A stretch of DNA of 64,000 nucleotides from Pseudomonas koreensis (GTDB taxonomy: Bacteria; Pseudomonadota; Gammaproteobacteria; Pseudomonadales; Pseudomonadaceae): contig NZ_JAOEJU010000027.1 in NCBI RefSeq assembly GCF_025447595.1, forward strand, positions 17,710-81,709, written 5' to 3'. Positions 25,755 through 33,926 of the stretch are shown piece by piece; position 1 is the stretch's first letter, and each line of letters begins with the position of its first letter. A program made the translations under genes and the position numbers. Under the pieces are notes generated by a model. The model ran no database searches. It was not told where the DNA came from and saw only the letters and a list, made by a program, of their open reading frames with translations.

Positions 25755-27071
25755 ATGACGACCAGTACCGCTTACAGCGACACCACGCCTGCCCAACCGA
25801 CCAACTCCGCCACCCGCGTGGCCACCGCGAGTTTCATCGGCACGGCCATCGAGTTCTACGATTTTTACGTCTACGCCACCGCCGCTGCGCTGGTGATCGG
25901 GCCGGTGTTCTTCCCGCAGACCTCCGGCACCGCGCAGATGCTCTCGGCGTTCCTGACCTTCGGCATCGCCTTCCTCGCCCGACCTTTGGGTTCGGCGCTG
26001 TTCGGCCACTTCGGCGACCGGATCGGGCGCAAATCGACTTTGGTCGCTTCGCTGCTGCTGATGGGTGTCTGCACCACCCTGATCGGCGTGCTGCCGGGTT
26101 ACGACAGCATCGGGGCCTGGGCGCCGATCCTGCTGTGCGTGCTGCGCTTCGGCCAGGGCCTGGGATTGGGTGGCGAATGGGGCGGCGCAGCGCTGCTGGC
26201 GACCGAAAATGCCCCGAAAGGTAAACGGGCGTGGTTCGGCATGTTCCCGCAACTTGGGCCTTCGATTGGTTTTCTGGCGGCCAACGGTCTGTTCCTGACG
26301 CTGGCCATGAGCCTGAGTGACGATCAGTTCCGCAGCTGGGGCTGGCGGATTCCGTTCCTGCTCAGCGCCGTGCTGGTGATGGTCGGCTTGTACGTGCGCC
26401 TCAAACTGCACGAAACCCCGGTGTTCGCCAATGCCATCGCCCGCCAGGAACGGGTGAAAGTGCCGCTGGTCGAGCTGTTCAGCCAGTACTGGGCACCGAC
26501 GCTGCTGGGCGCCGCCGCCATGGTGGTGTGCTACGCGCTGTTCTACATCTCGACCGTGTTTTCCCTGAGCTACGGCGTCTCCACATTGGGTTACAGCCGC
26601 GAGACGTTCCTCGGGCTGCTGTGCTTCGCGGTGCTGTTCATGGCAGCCGCTACGCCGTTGTCGGCGTGGGCCAGTGATCGCTACGGGCGCAAGCCGGTGC
26701 TGATCGTCGGCGGTGTGCTGGCGATTCTTTCCGGATTTCTGATGGAGCCGTTGCTGACTCAGGGCTCAACCTGGGGCGTGGCGCTGTTTCTATGCATCGA
26801 ACTGTTTCTGATGGGGGTGACATTCGCCCCGATGGGCGCGCTGCTGCCGGAGCTGTTCCCGACGCACGTCCGGTATACCGGCGCATCGGCGGCCTACAAC
26901 CTCGGCGGCATTGTCGGGGCCTCGGCAGCACCGTTCTTCGCGCAGAAACTGGTGGCGATGGGTGGTTTGAGTTACGTGGGCGGGTATGTGTCTGCGGCCG
27001 CAGTGCTCAGCTTGATCGCCGTGCTGTGCCTGAAGGAAACGCGCAATAACGATTTGAATCAGGTTGCCTGA
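25755..27071 (+). CDS. MFS transporter, metabolite:H+ symporter type
   Basis: A 438-residue inner-membrane carrier with 12 predicted helices, of the MHS group of the major facilitator superfamily (ProP, ShiA, KgtP). Residues near 25-40 (Gly-Thr-Ala-Ile-Glu-Phe-Tyr-Asp-Phe-Tyr-Val-Tyr) are the MHS signature, followed by Gly-Asp-Arg-Ile-Gly-Arg-Lys in loop 2-3 and Arg-Phe-Gly-Gln-Gly-Leu-Gly-Leu-Gly-Gly-Glu-Trp-Gly-Gly. Likely imports an organic acid or betaine with protons; substrate unknown. ATG 25755 has AGGGA 7 bases upstream; ATG 25734 has GGAG only 3 bases away and is less likely. Confidence 0.88.
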   Translation: MTTSTAYSDTTPAQPTNSATRVATASFIGTAIEFYDFYVYATAAALVIGPVFFPQTSGTAQMLSAFLTFGIAFLARPLGSALFGHFGDRIGRKSTLVASLLLMGVCTTLIGVLPGYDSIGAWAPILLCVLRFGQGLGLGGEWGGAALLATENAPKGKRAWFGMFPQLGPSIGFLAANGLFLTLAMSLSDDQFRSWGWRIPFLLSAVLVMVGLYVRLKLHETPVFANAIARQERVKVPLVELFSQYWAPTLLGAAAMVVCYALFYISTVFSLSYGVSTLGYSRETFLGLLCFAVLFMAAATPLSAWASDRYGRKPVLIVGGVLAILSGFLMEPLLTQGSTWGVALFLCIELFLMGVTFAPMGALLPELFPTHVRYTGASAAYNLGGIVGASAAPFFAQKLVAMGGLSYVGGYVSAAAVLSLIAVLCLKETRNNDLNQVA

Positions 27072-27087
27072 TCTTAGATCAAAAGCT

Positions 27088-27176
27088 TCGCGAGCAAGCT
27101 CGCTCCCACATTGTCCGTGCCACACACATAACTTGTGTCCACCGCCGAACCTGTGGGAGCGAGCTTGCTCGCGATA
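27088..27176. repeat. REPIN between MFS gene and purT
   Basis: Reverse REP (27088-27110) and forward REP (27151-27176), both standard GTGGGAGCGAGCTTGCTCGCGA copies, GTGGGAG ends facing each other across 40 bases. Convergent gap. Confidence 0.9.
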
Positions 27177-27189
27177 GATGTGACTCGGT

Positions 27190-28371
27190 TTACAGCTCTA
27201 CAACAACAGCCTGGGAAGCACGGGTCGCCTTGGCACGAGCGGCCTCAATCGACTCGTCACGGGCCAACGCAACACCCATGCGGCGCTGACCATTGACTTC
27301 AGGCTTGCCGAACAGGCGCAGCGCGGTATCCGGCTCGCTCAGTGCAGCGCCGAGGTTGGCGAATGCGGTCTGGGTCGACTGGCCTTCCACCAGAATTACC
27401 GCCGAAGCCGATGGGCCGAACTGACGGATCAGCGGCACCGGCAGACCAAGAATTGCCCGGGCGTGCAGGGCGAACTGCGACAGGTCCTGGGAAATCAGGG
27501 TCACCAGACCGGTGTCGTGCGGACGCGGCGACACTTCGCTGAACCACACCTGATCGCCCTTGATGAACAGCTCGACGCCGAACAGACCACGACCACCCAA
27601 CGCTTCAGTCACGGCTTTGGCAACGCGCTCGGATTCAGCCAGTGCGATCGGACTCATGGCTTGTGGCTGCCAGGATTCCTGGTAGTCACCCTTCTCCTGA
27701 CGGTGACCGACAGGCGCACAGAACGTGGTGCCGCCGACATGACGCACGGTCAGCAGAGTGATTTCGTAATCGAAATCGATAAAGCCTTCGATGATCACGC
27801 GACCTTTACCGGCGCGACCGCCCTCTTGGGCGTAATCCCAGGCTTTCTGCACGTCATCGGCGCTGCGCAGCAGGCTTTGGCCTTTGCCCGACGAACTCAT
27901 CACTGGTTTGACGACGCACGGGAAGCCAAGATCCTGAACGGCCTTGCTGTAATCCTCGAAAGTGTCGGCGAAGTGATACGGAGAAGTCGGCAGGTCCAGC
28001 TCTTCGGCGGCCAGACGACGGATGCCTTCGCGGTTCATGGTCAGTTGCGCAGCGCGAGCGGTCGGGATCACGGTGAAGCCTTCGGCTTCCAGTTCGACCA
28101 GAGTGGCGGTGGCGATGGCTTCGATTTCCGGCACGATGAAGTGCGGCTTCTCGGCTTCGATCACTGCACGCAGGGCGGCGCCGTCGAGCATGTTGATCAC
28201 GTGGCTGCGATGGGCAACCTGCATGGCCGGCGCATTGGCGTAGCGGTCAACGGCGATCACTTCAACGCCCAGGCGTTGCAGCTCGATTACCACTTCCTTG
28301 CCCAACTCACCACAGCCACACAGCAATACGCGGGTCGCGGTCGGCGACAATGGAGTTCCGATACGGGTCAT
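27190..28371 (-). CDS. purT: Formate-dependent GAR transformylase PurT
   Basis: A 393-residue ATP-grasp enzyme that formylates glycinamide ribonucleotide using formate and ATP, the alternative to PurN in the third step of purine synthesis. Start: Thr-Arg-Val-Leu-Leu-Cys-Gly-Cys-Gly-Glu-Leu-Gly-Lys-Glu; ATP-grasp region: Pro-Val-Met-Ser-Ser-Ser-Gly-Lys-Gly-Gln-Ser; metal-binding part: Phe-Ser-Glu-Val-Ser-Pro-Arg-Pro-His-Asp-Thr-Gly. All are diagnostic of PurT rather than PurK. Normal length. Monocistronic. Confidence 0.97.
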   Translation of the reverse strand: MTRIGTPLSPTATRVLLCGCGELGKEVVIELQRLGVEVIAVDRYANAPAMQVAHRSHVINMLDGAALRAVIEAEKPHFIVPEIEAIATATLVELEAEGFTVIPTARAAQLTMNREGIRRLAAEELDLPTSPYHFADTFEDYSKAVQDLGFPCVVKPVMSSSGKGQSLLRSADDVQKAWDYAQEGGRAGKGRVIIEGFIDFDYEITLLTVRHVGGTTFCAPVGHRQEKGDYQESWQPQAMSPIALAESERVAKAVTEALGGRGLFGVELFIKGDQVWFSEVSPRPHDTGLVTLISQDLSQFALHARAILGLPVPLIRQFGPSASAVILVEGQSTQTAFANLGAALSEPDTALRLFGKPEVNGQRRMGVALARDESIEAARAKATRASQAVVVEL

Positions 28372-28471
28372 CTCAGGTCCTCAAAGAAGCGGATCATCGA
28401 GGAAAGCAACGCCAGACGCGCTTTCCATGGGGAGAAAGCGCGGCATTTTACATGAACCTGAGGGTTTGGCT

Positions 28472-28939
28472 TCAGCCGGCGACAGCCTGTTTGCGTTCAC
28501 GCCAGGCCATGATCAGCCAGACCGCAGTAACGCCGGCGAACTTCGAGGCCAGCGCGGTGATCAGCACCGGCGGCGTCAGCAGGTCGATCATGCCGAAGAA
28601 GATGAAGGTATCGAGGGGAATGCTCAGCGCCGAGCTGATCCACAAGCGGTCGCGCAGCGGGCGTTTGGTGATGGTGAACACCAGCCAGTCGATGCACTCG
28701 GAGACCGCGAATGCCGTGGCGCTGGCCAGCGCAATCGACGGATCGGACGTGATATAGGACAGCACCAGCGCCGCCAGCATCGCCACGATCGCACCGTGGC
28801 CGAAACGGATCTGCACCATGTCGCGCAGCACGAACACCAGCCCGCCCCAGGCCGACCAGATGATGTCCAGGTGCGGCGCGGTGGAGAAGGCGAAGTTGAT
28901 CAGCACGACGCTGCTGATGTAAGCGATGAGGAAAATCAT
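28472..28939 (-). CDS. VUT family (YhhQ-like) membrane protein
   Basis: A 155-residue inner-membrane protein with five or so hydrophobic segments, of the VUT/YhhQ family (DUF165), whose E. coli member imports queuosine precursors preQ0/preQ1. The conserved pattern Val-Leu-Arg-Asp-Met-Val-Gln-Ile-Arg-Phe-Gly and Ser-Ala-Thr-Ala-Phe-Ala-Val-Ser-Glu-x-x-Asp-Trp-Leu-Val-Phe fits, but it is shorter than YhhQ, about 220 residues. Substrate is therefore uncertain. Own transcription unit 33 bases into the gap after purT start on the same strand; no queuosine gene nearby and no obvious preQ1 riboswitch in the 60 bases upstream. Confidence 0.75.
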   Translation of the reverse strand: MIFLIAYISSVVLINFAFSTAPHLDIIWSAWGGLVFVLRDMVQIRFGHGAIVAMLAALVLSYITSDPSIALASATAFAVSECIDWLVFTITKRPLRDRLWISSALSIPLDTFIFFGMIDLLTPPVLITALASKFAGVTAVWLIMAWRERKQAVAG

Positions 28940-29003
28940 GGGCGTGACCTGTCAATTTGGCGCACAGGTTACTTCAGCCCTTCGATGACGCCAATCAAAT
29001 CGG

Positions 29004-29219
29004 CTATTGCCCTGGCGTTTTGCCGATCATCCAGACCAGGCCACTGGCCTTCGCCCGCTCATGACAGAGCCCGAGTACAACCCGGCGCTCATCATTCGTC
29101 ATCCGGCTCCAGCGAGTGATCTCCTCGACCGTGCGCTGGCAACCGGTGCAAATGTCGTCCTCGTCCAGCGCGCAAATGCTCACGCACGGCGAGGCGACGG
29201 GTCTTTCCGGGGTTGTCAT
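29004..29219 (-). CDS. DUF1289 domain protein
   Basis: A 71-residue cytoplasmic protein of DUF1289: Ser-Pro-Cys-Val-Ser-Ile-Cys-x7-Cys-x-Gly-Cys pattern (four Cys, probably a metal site), then Thr-x-x-Glu-Ile-x-x-Trp and a helix with Arg-Arg-Val-Val-Leu. The function is unknown. It overlaps the end of the carbonic anhydrase gene by four bases (ATGA), so the two are translationally coupled; similar small Fe-S-like proteins often travel with metabolic genes. Confidence 0.85.
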   Translation of the reverse strand: MTTPERPVASPCVSICALDEDDICTGCQRTVEEITRWSRMTNDERRVVLGLCHERAKASGLVWMIGKTPGQ

Positions 29220-29740
29220 TCTTCCTGCTCGACCAGATCGCGCGCATAGCGCTGGGAGTTATGCACATAGTGCGCGGCACTGGCTTCGAGCATCTTCTTC
29301 TGCGGCTCGGTGAGTTCACGCACGACCTTGCCCGGCGAGCCCATCACCAGTGAACCGTCAGGGATTTCCTTGCCTTCGCCGATCAGCGAGTTGGCGCCGA
29401 TGATGCAGTTCTTGCCGATCTTCGCGCCATTGAGGATGACGGCGTTGATGCCGATCAGGCTGTAGTCGCCGACCGTGCAGCCATGGAGCATGGCGTTGTG
29501 GCCGATGGTTACGCCGGTGCCGATGGTCAGCGGATACCCCATGTCGGTGTGCATCACTGTGCCGTCCTGCACGTTGCTGTTCTTGCCGATCAGGATCAGT
29601 TCGTTGTCACCGCGCAGGACGGCGTTGAACCAGACGTTGGCGCCCTCTTCCAGTTTGACCTTGCCCACCAGCACGGCATTGGGGGCGACCCAGCTCTGCG
29701 GATGGGTTTCGACACGGGCGTCGCCCAGGCGGTATTTCAT
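29216..29740 (-). CDS. Gamma-class carbonic anhydrase-like protein (YrdA)
   Basis: A 174-residue left-handed beta-helix protein built from hexapeptide repeats, the gamma carbonic anhydrase/YrdA/PaaY family. Zinc ligands are seen in His-Asn-Ala-Met-Leu-His-Gly and an earlier His-Thr-Asp-Met-Gly; Asn-Val-Gln-Asp-Gly-Thr-Val-Met-His is typical. Real carbonic anhydrase activity is shown for only some members, so the function is provisional. Operon with the DUF1289 gene downstream (4-base overlap). Confidence 0.9.
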   Translation of the reverse strand: MKYRLGDARVETHPQSWVAPNAVLVGKVKLEEGANVWFNAVLRGDNELILIGKNSNVQDGTVMHTDMGYPLTIGTGVTIGHNAMLHGCTVGDYSLIGINAVILNGAKIGKNCIIGANSLIGEGKEIPDGSLVMGSPGKVVRELTEPQKKMLEASAAHYVHNSQRYARDLVEQEE

Positions 29741-29804
29741 CTTGTTTTCCTCAGGGGCTCACGATGGCTGGCCATTCGAACGATGGCTTCAGGTATTGGT
29801 GCTT

Positions 29805-30404
29805 TCAAGTATTAATGAAAGTTTTAGGCGGCTGATGCAGGCTGATTCTGGCGTCATAGAGCAGGTTGATCAACTCGACGATCATGATCGCCGTCAGCCC
29901 CCAGATCTTGTATTCGCCGTAACGATAGCTCGGCACGTACCAACTGCGACCCTGATAGTCGATGCGGTGGGTATGTTCACGCGGGTCCTTGCGGAAGAAC
30001 TCCAGCGGAACACTGAACACCGCAGCGATCTCGGCATCATTGGCCTGGTATTCGACAAAGTCCGGAATCACCCCGACATACGGCGTGACCTTGATGCCAT
30101 GCAAGGAAATCAGCGGGCTGAGCGGACCGATCACTTCGACCAGTCCCGGTGGCAGGCCGATTTCTTCTTCGGCTTCACGCAGCGCGGTGAAGATCAGGTC
30201 TGGATCCTCCGGATCCCGTCGACCGCCGGGAAAGGCAACTTCGCCACCGTGGGTCGAGAGCCCGCTGGCGCGCAAGGTCAGGACAAGTTCAGGTTCGTCA
30301 CTGCGAGTAATCGGCACTAGGACAGCGGCCTCGGGGAAACGCGTGTCGGTCTCCAGCGTGCGCGGCGTGTGATTGCTTACCCGGTGCAATAGCTCGTCCA
30401 GCAT
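29805..30404 (-). CDS. CoA pyrophosphatase, Nudix family (NudL-like)
   Basis: A 199-residue Nudix hydrolase that probably splits CoA to 3',5'-ADP and phosphopantetheine. The Nudix box is complete: Gly-Gly-Arg-Arg-Asp-Pro-Glu-Asp-Pro-Asp-Leu-Ile-Phe-Thr-Ala-Leu-Arg-Glu-Ala-Glu and then Glu-Glu-Ile-Gly-Leu. The segment before it, Leu-Ser-Thr-His-Gly-Gly-Glu-Val-Ala-Phe-Pro-Gly, is the CoA-diphosphatase signature (UPF0035). E. coli NudL (YeaB) is the nearest well-known member. It diverges from the second Nudix gene across about 150 bases. Confidence 0.9.
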   Translation of the reverse strand: MLDELLHRVSNHTPRTLETDTRFPEAAVLVPITRSDEPELVLTLRASGLSTHGGEVAFPGGRRDPEDPDLIFTALREAEEEIGLPPGLVEVIGPLSPLISLHGIKVTPYVGVIPDFVEYQANDAEIAAVFSVPLEFFRKDPREHTHRIDYQGRSWYVPSYRYGEYKIWGLTAIMIVELINLLYDARISLHQPPKTFINT

Positions 30405-30551
30405 AGGTGTTCTCGATCGGTGCCTTGCCCTGCATCATGCACCAATCAATGCGACCGCCCAAGCCCCGAACGGGCGTCATGTCGCGAAACGACAACTTGC
30501 CGACTGCCACCGCTGCACGCCAAGATAGGCGCAGCATTCAGGAACCCCAGC

Positions 30552-31103
30552 ATGAAATTTTGCAGCCAGTGCGGCAACCCGGTCACCCAGCGCATTCCCG
30601 AAGGCGACTCGCGGCTGCGATTCGTCTGCGACAGCTGTCAGACCATTCATTACCAGAACCCCAACATCGTGGCCGGTTGTGTACCGACCTGGGGCAGCAA
30701 AGTGCTGCTGTGCCGCCGCGCCATCGAGCCTCGCCTCGGTTACTGGACGCTGCCCGCCGGCTTCATGGAGAACGGCGAGACCATCGAACAGGCCGCTATT
30801 CGCGAAACCGCCGAGGAAGCCTGCGCCCGGGTGCGTAACCTGAGCATTTACACCCTGATCGACGTGCCGCACATCAGCCAGGTCCATGTGTTTTTCCGCG
30901 CCGAGCTGGCGGATCTGGACTTCGCCGCCGGCCCCGAAAGCCTGGAAGTGCAACTGTTCGACGAAGCGGACATCCCTTGGGACGAGCTGGCTTTCCGCAC
31001 GGTGGGCCGTACCTTAGAATGCTTCTTCGCTGATCGGCGCGCCGAGACCTACCCGGTTCGTTCGGAGTCGATACCGCCGCTCGCTCAACCGGTCATCACT
31101 TGA
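30552..31103 (+). CDS. Nudix hydrolase with zinc ribbon
   Basis: A 183-residue protein: a four-cysteine zinc ribbon at the N-terminus (Cys-Ser-Gln-Cys-Gly at 4-8 and Cys-Asp-Ser-Cys at about 26-29), then a Nudix domain with Gly-Phe-Met-Glu-Asn-Gly-Glu-Thr-Ile-Glu-Gln-Ala-Ala-Ile-Arg-Glu-Thr-x-Glu-Glu. This layout resembles the NADH pyrophosphatase NudC, but the protein is shorter and the NudC SQPWPFPxS motif is not seen, so it is more likely an ADP-ribose or nucleotide-sugar hydrolase. The start at 30552 places the zinc ribbon at the very N-terminus; the frame upstream is noise. Confidence 0.85.
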   Translation: MKFCSQCGNPVTQRIPEGDSRLRFVCDSCQTIHYQNPNIVAGCVPTWGSKVLLCRRAIEPRLGYWTLPAGFMENGETIEQAAIRETAEEACARVRNLSIYTLIDVPHISQVHVFFRAELADLDFAAGPESLEVQLFDEADIPWDELAFRTVGRTLECFFADRRAETYPVRSESIPPLAQPVIT

Positions 31104-31209
31104 TTTCACCGCCAGCCTGCCGATAACCAGCGCACGCAGCTCGCGAAAGCGCCTGCATGACACCTATAAATAGATAACGTATCTGCTTCATTCTTGGGGA
31201 ATCGTTTCA

Positions 31210-31725
31210 ATGCGCTGGTTGCTTGCCCTGTTCTGCCTGTCGTTCGTCACCGTCTCCCAAGCGTCATTCGTGACCACCGTGACGCCTTCGAACACCCCGC
31301 TCATCGAAAAAGTACTGGTGCTCAAATCGGCCCATCAACTGCAGTTGATCGCCGACGGCAAGCCACTCAAGAGCTATCGCATCTCCCTGGGCAAAGGCGC
31401 GAAAAAAGGCCCGAAGCTGATTGAAGGCGACAAACGCACACCGGAAGGTTTCTATTGGATCGACTGGCGCAAGACCAGCGACAAATTCAACCTGTCGATG
31501 CACATCTCCTACCCGAACATCAGCGACTCCGCCCGCGCCCGCCGCGAAGGCGTCGAGCCTGGCGGAATGATCATGATCCACGGCACGCCGGACTCCGAGG
31601 ACAACCCGGAACAACTGTTCCACACCCTGGACTGGACCGATGGCTGCATCGCAATGCGCAACGTCGACATGCGCGAAGTCTGGAACCTGGTGCCGGACGG
31701 CACGATGATTGAAATCCGCCCCTGA
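31210..31725 (+). CDS. L,D-transpeptidase family protein (YkuD)
   Basis: A 171-residue secreted protein: signal peptide (1-18, ending Val-Ser-Gln-Ala), then a YkuD catalytic domain. The active site is present: His-Gly-Thr (Ile-Met-Ile-His-Gly-Thr) and Asp-Gly-Cys-Ile-Ala-Met-Arg-Asn, where the Cys is the nucleophile. Close to E. coli YafK, which was found to cut or modify the link between Braun lipoprotein and murein (DpaA); a similar role is possible. Upstream AGTGGGGAATCG leader is short. A GC-rich hairpin follows the stop. Confidence 0.9.
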   Translation: MRWLLALFCLSFVTVSQASFVTTVTPSNTPLIEKVLVLKSAHQLQLIADGKPLKSYRISLGKGAKKGPKLIEGDKRTPEGFYWIDWRKTSDKFNLSMHISYPNISDSARARREGVEPGGMIMIHGTPDSEDNPEQLFHTLDWTDGCIAMRNVDMREVWNLVPDGTMIEIRP

Positions 31726-31751
31726 CTCTGTCATCCAGGGAGCACGCTCCC

Positions 31752-31776
31752 GAGGGGCCGCCAAACGGCCCTCTCT
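31752..31776 (+). terminator. Hairpin after the L,D-transpeptidase gene
   Basis: GAGGGGCCG pairs with CGGCCCTC around a CCAAA loop, 26 bases past the stop. The T-run is missing (CTCTCCCG follows), so its strength as terminator is doubtful. Confidence 0.5.
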
Positions 31777-31808
31777 CCCGACCATTGGTCGCTCGCAAAA
31801 AAATAAAT

Positions 31809-31890
31809 CAAAAAGATCGCAGCCTGCGGCAACGTCCGAACGGTGATACCACTTTCACCCGCCAGAACTGCCGCAGGCTGCGATCTTTTG
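31809..31890. repeat. Inverted repeat of the GATCGCAGCCTGCGGCA type
   Basis: AAAAGATCGCAGCCTGCGGCA (with one flanking A) at about 31811-31831 is matched by its complement at 31869-31889, enclosing a spacer of about 37 bases. This sequence type is a dispersed extragenic element I recall from many P. fluorescens genomes, distinct from the GTGGGAG family. It lies directly upstream of the nagR promoter, and its spacer holds one ATACCACTT half-site (31846-31854). Confidence 0.75.
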
Positions 31891-31907
31891 CTTTCCAGCC
31901 CTCACCT

Positions 31908-32001
31908 CTAATACCACTTCAAACCACCCACCCTGTAACACCCGAATCCAAAGGACTACAGGCCTTTCCGACGCGTTGACATGGTATGCAAGTGGTATTA
32001 G
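31908..32001. promoter_or_regulatory. nagR promoter with candidate NagR operator half-sites
   Basis: CTAATACCACTT (31908-31919) is the exact complement of AAGTGGTATTAG (31990-32001), 70 bases apart. A second TGGTAT stands at 31982-31987, in direct repeat with the one at 31993-31998, 11 bases or one helical turn apart. They follow TTGACA (31976-31981), a perfect -35 hexamer. GntR/UTRA regulators of amino-sugar genes bind TGGTAT/ATACCA-like sites, so NagR autoregulation is inferred. The matching -10 is weak (TAGTTT). Confidence 0.6.
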
Positions 32002-32057
32002 TTTTCGCCGAAATACCGAGCGACAACAATCCTATATCAGCGCCGGAAATGCCTTAC

Positions 32058-32789
32058 ATGAACGACCTCCACGCCCTACGTCCCGACGACTCCCAGCCGA
32101 CGCCGCTGTACCTGCAACTGGCGCGCAACCTGGAAGCGGCGATCCATGCCGGCCAGTGGAAAGCCGAACAGGCGATGCCCTCGGAGCGCAACCTCAGCGA
32201 AATGCTCGGAATCTCCCGGGTCACCGCCCGCAAGGCGCTGGAAGTCCTGCTCGATCAAGGTTTGATTCGCCGCCTGCAAGGTTCCGGCACCTTCATCACC
32301 CCGCGCCTTGAGCAACCGCTGTCGCGCCTGTCGGGTTTCAGCGAGATGCTGCGCCTCAAGGGCTTCGTGCCCAGTTCGCATTGGCTCGAGCGTGAGGTCA
32401 CCCTGCCCACCCACGAAGAACTGATCCGACTGGGCCTGTCGCCTAACGACAAGGTCGCGCGCATGAAACGCCTGCGCAAAGCCGACGACACCGTGATGGC
32501 CATCGAGATGAGCACCCTGCCCGCCTCGATCATGCCCAAGCCACAGGTGGTGGGCGATTCCCTCTACGAACACCTCGACAGCATCGGCAAACCGATCGTG
32601 CGTGCCTTGCAGCACATCCAGGCAATCAACGCCTCGGACGAGTTCGCCGCTCTCGTCGGCATCGCCCCCGGCACCGCGATGCTGCTGATGACCCGGGTCG
32701 GCTACCTGGAAGACAACACGCCGATCGAAGTCACCGACACCTATTGCCGCAACGACTACTACGACTTTGTTGCAGAGCTTCGCCGCTGA
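32058..32789 (+). CDS. nagR: GntR-family regulator of GlcNAc genes (NagR/NagQ)
   Basis: A 243-residue transcription factor: winged helix-turn-helix of the GntR type (about 10-78, with Pro-Ser-Glu-Arg-x-Leu-Ser-Glu-Met-Leu-Gly-Ile-Ser-Arg-Val-Thr-Ala-Arg-Lys-Ala-Leu) and a UTRA effector domain (about 95-240). It is the HutC/DasR subgroup, in which GlcNAc-6-phosphate or glucosamine-6-phosphate is the usual inducer. The start at 32058 was chosen over 31986, which would run through the operator. It is the first gene of a five-gene run, nagA 30 bases further on, so it most likely represses its own operon. Confidence 0.9.
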   Translation: MNDLHALRPDDSQPTPLYLQLARNLEAAIHAGQWKAEQAMPSERNLSEMLGISRVTARKALEVLLDQGLIRRLQGSGTFITPRLEQPLSRLSGFSEMLRLKGFVPSSHWLEREVTLPTHEELIRLGLSPNDKVARMKRLRKADDTVMAIEMSTLPASIMPKPQVVGDSLYEHLDSIGKPIVRALQHIQAINASDEFAALVGIAPGTAMLLMTRVGYLEDNTPIEVTDTYCRNDYYDFVAELRR

Positions 32790-32819
32790 TCAGCAGCCAG
32801 GCCAAACGAGAGAAGCGAA

Positions 32820-33926
32820 ATGTCCGAAGACAACATCCTTACCGCTGACGGCTGGATTCGCGGCCGGCTGATCCACGAACACGGCAGAGTCGTGTCGATC
32901 GACGGCGTGCCTTGCGATCCGGCGACCAATGACTTGCCGTATCTGCTGCCGGGTTTCATCGACCTGCACGTCCACGGCGGTGGCGGCAAGGACATCATGG
33001 AAGGCGCCAGCGCGTTCGAGACCATCACCAAGACCCACGTGCGCTTCGGCACCACCTCGCTGCTGGCCACCACCATGACCGCGCCGAGTGCCGAGATTGC
33101 CAGCGTGCTCAAGGAGGTCGGCGAGTTCTGCGAGCAGCGTCCGAAAGGTGCCGCCCGAGTCCTCGGCGTTCACCTCGAAGGCCCGTACATCAATCCCGGC
33201 AAGCTCGGCGCCCAGCCGAACTTCGCCCACACCGCGTTGATGGCTGAGGTCGAAGACTATCTGGCACTCGCGCCAATCCGGGTGATTACCATCGCGCCGG
33301 AAATCGCCGGCCATGACGGTTTGATTCGTGAACTCAGCAGCCGGGGCATCCGCATGCAGATCGGCCACACCCTCGGCAGTTACGAGGAAGGCGTCGCCGC
33401 CCTCGAAGCTGGCGCCACCAGTTTCACCCACCTTTACAACGCCATGAGCCCGCTGCATCACCGCGAACCGGGCATCGTCGGCGCGGCACTGGCCCACGCC
33501 AAATTCGCCGAGCTGATTCCGGATCTGCTGCACGTACACCCGGGTGCAATCCGCGTCGCCCTGCGCTCGATTCCGTGCCTGTACTGCGTCACTGATTCGA
33601 CCGCCGCTGCCGGCATGCCCGACGGCGAGTACAAGCTCGGCAGCCACACCGTCACCAAATGCCTGGGCGGCGTGCGCCTGCCCGACGGCACCTTGGCCGG
33701 CAGCACCCTGACCATGGATCAGGCCCTGCGCAACCTGGTGAAGATCGGTTTGCCGATCGCCGAGGCCTCGCAACGTCTTTCGCAATTCCCCGCCGACTAC
33801 CTCGGCATCACCGAACGCGGGCGCCTTGAACCAGGCGCCTGGGCCGACTGCGTGCGGCTGGATCGCTCACTCACACTGACCGCCGTCATGGTCGAAGGAG
33901 AAGACATTGACTTCAAAAATGCTTGA
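32820..33926 (+). CDS. nagA: N-acetylglucosamine-6-phosphate deacetylase
   Basis: A 368-residue amidohydrolase that removes acetate from GlcNAc-6-phosphate in the cytoplasm. Features: Pro-Gly-Phe-Ile-Asp-Leu-His-Val-His-Gly-Gly-Gly-Gly (metal-binding His-x-His near 46-48), His-Leu-Glu-Gly-Pro-Tyr-Ile-Asn, Gly-His-Thr, Phe-Thr-His-Leu-Tyr-Asn-Ala-Met-Ser and the catalytic Asp in Val-Thr-Asp-Ser. Full length. The deaminase gene overlaps its 3' end by 20 bases, showing tight coupling in the nag operon. Confidence 0.97.
   Translation: MSEDNILTADGWIRGRLIHEHGRVVSIDGVPCDPATNDLPYLLPGFIDLHVHGGGGKDIMEGASAFETITKTHVRFGTTSLLATTMTAPSAEIASVLKEVGEFCEQRPKGAARVLGVHLEGPYINPGKLGAQPNFAHTALMAEVEDYLALAPIRVITIAPEIAGHDGLIRELSSRGIRMQIGHTLGSYEEGVAALEAGATSFTHLYNAMSPLHHREPGIVGAALAHAKFAELIPDLLHVHPGAIRVALRSIPCLYCVTDSTAAAGMPDGEYKLGSHTVTKCLGGVRLPDGTLAGSTLTMDQALRNLVKIGLPIAEASQRLSQFPADYLGITERGRLEPGAWADCVRLDRSLTLTAVMVEGEDIDFKNA

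Noticed and set aside
28940..29003. preQ1 riboswitch before the VUT-family gene
   Set aside because: The short leader shows no H-type pseudoknot pattern or C-rich/A-rich tail.
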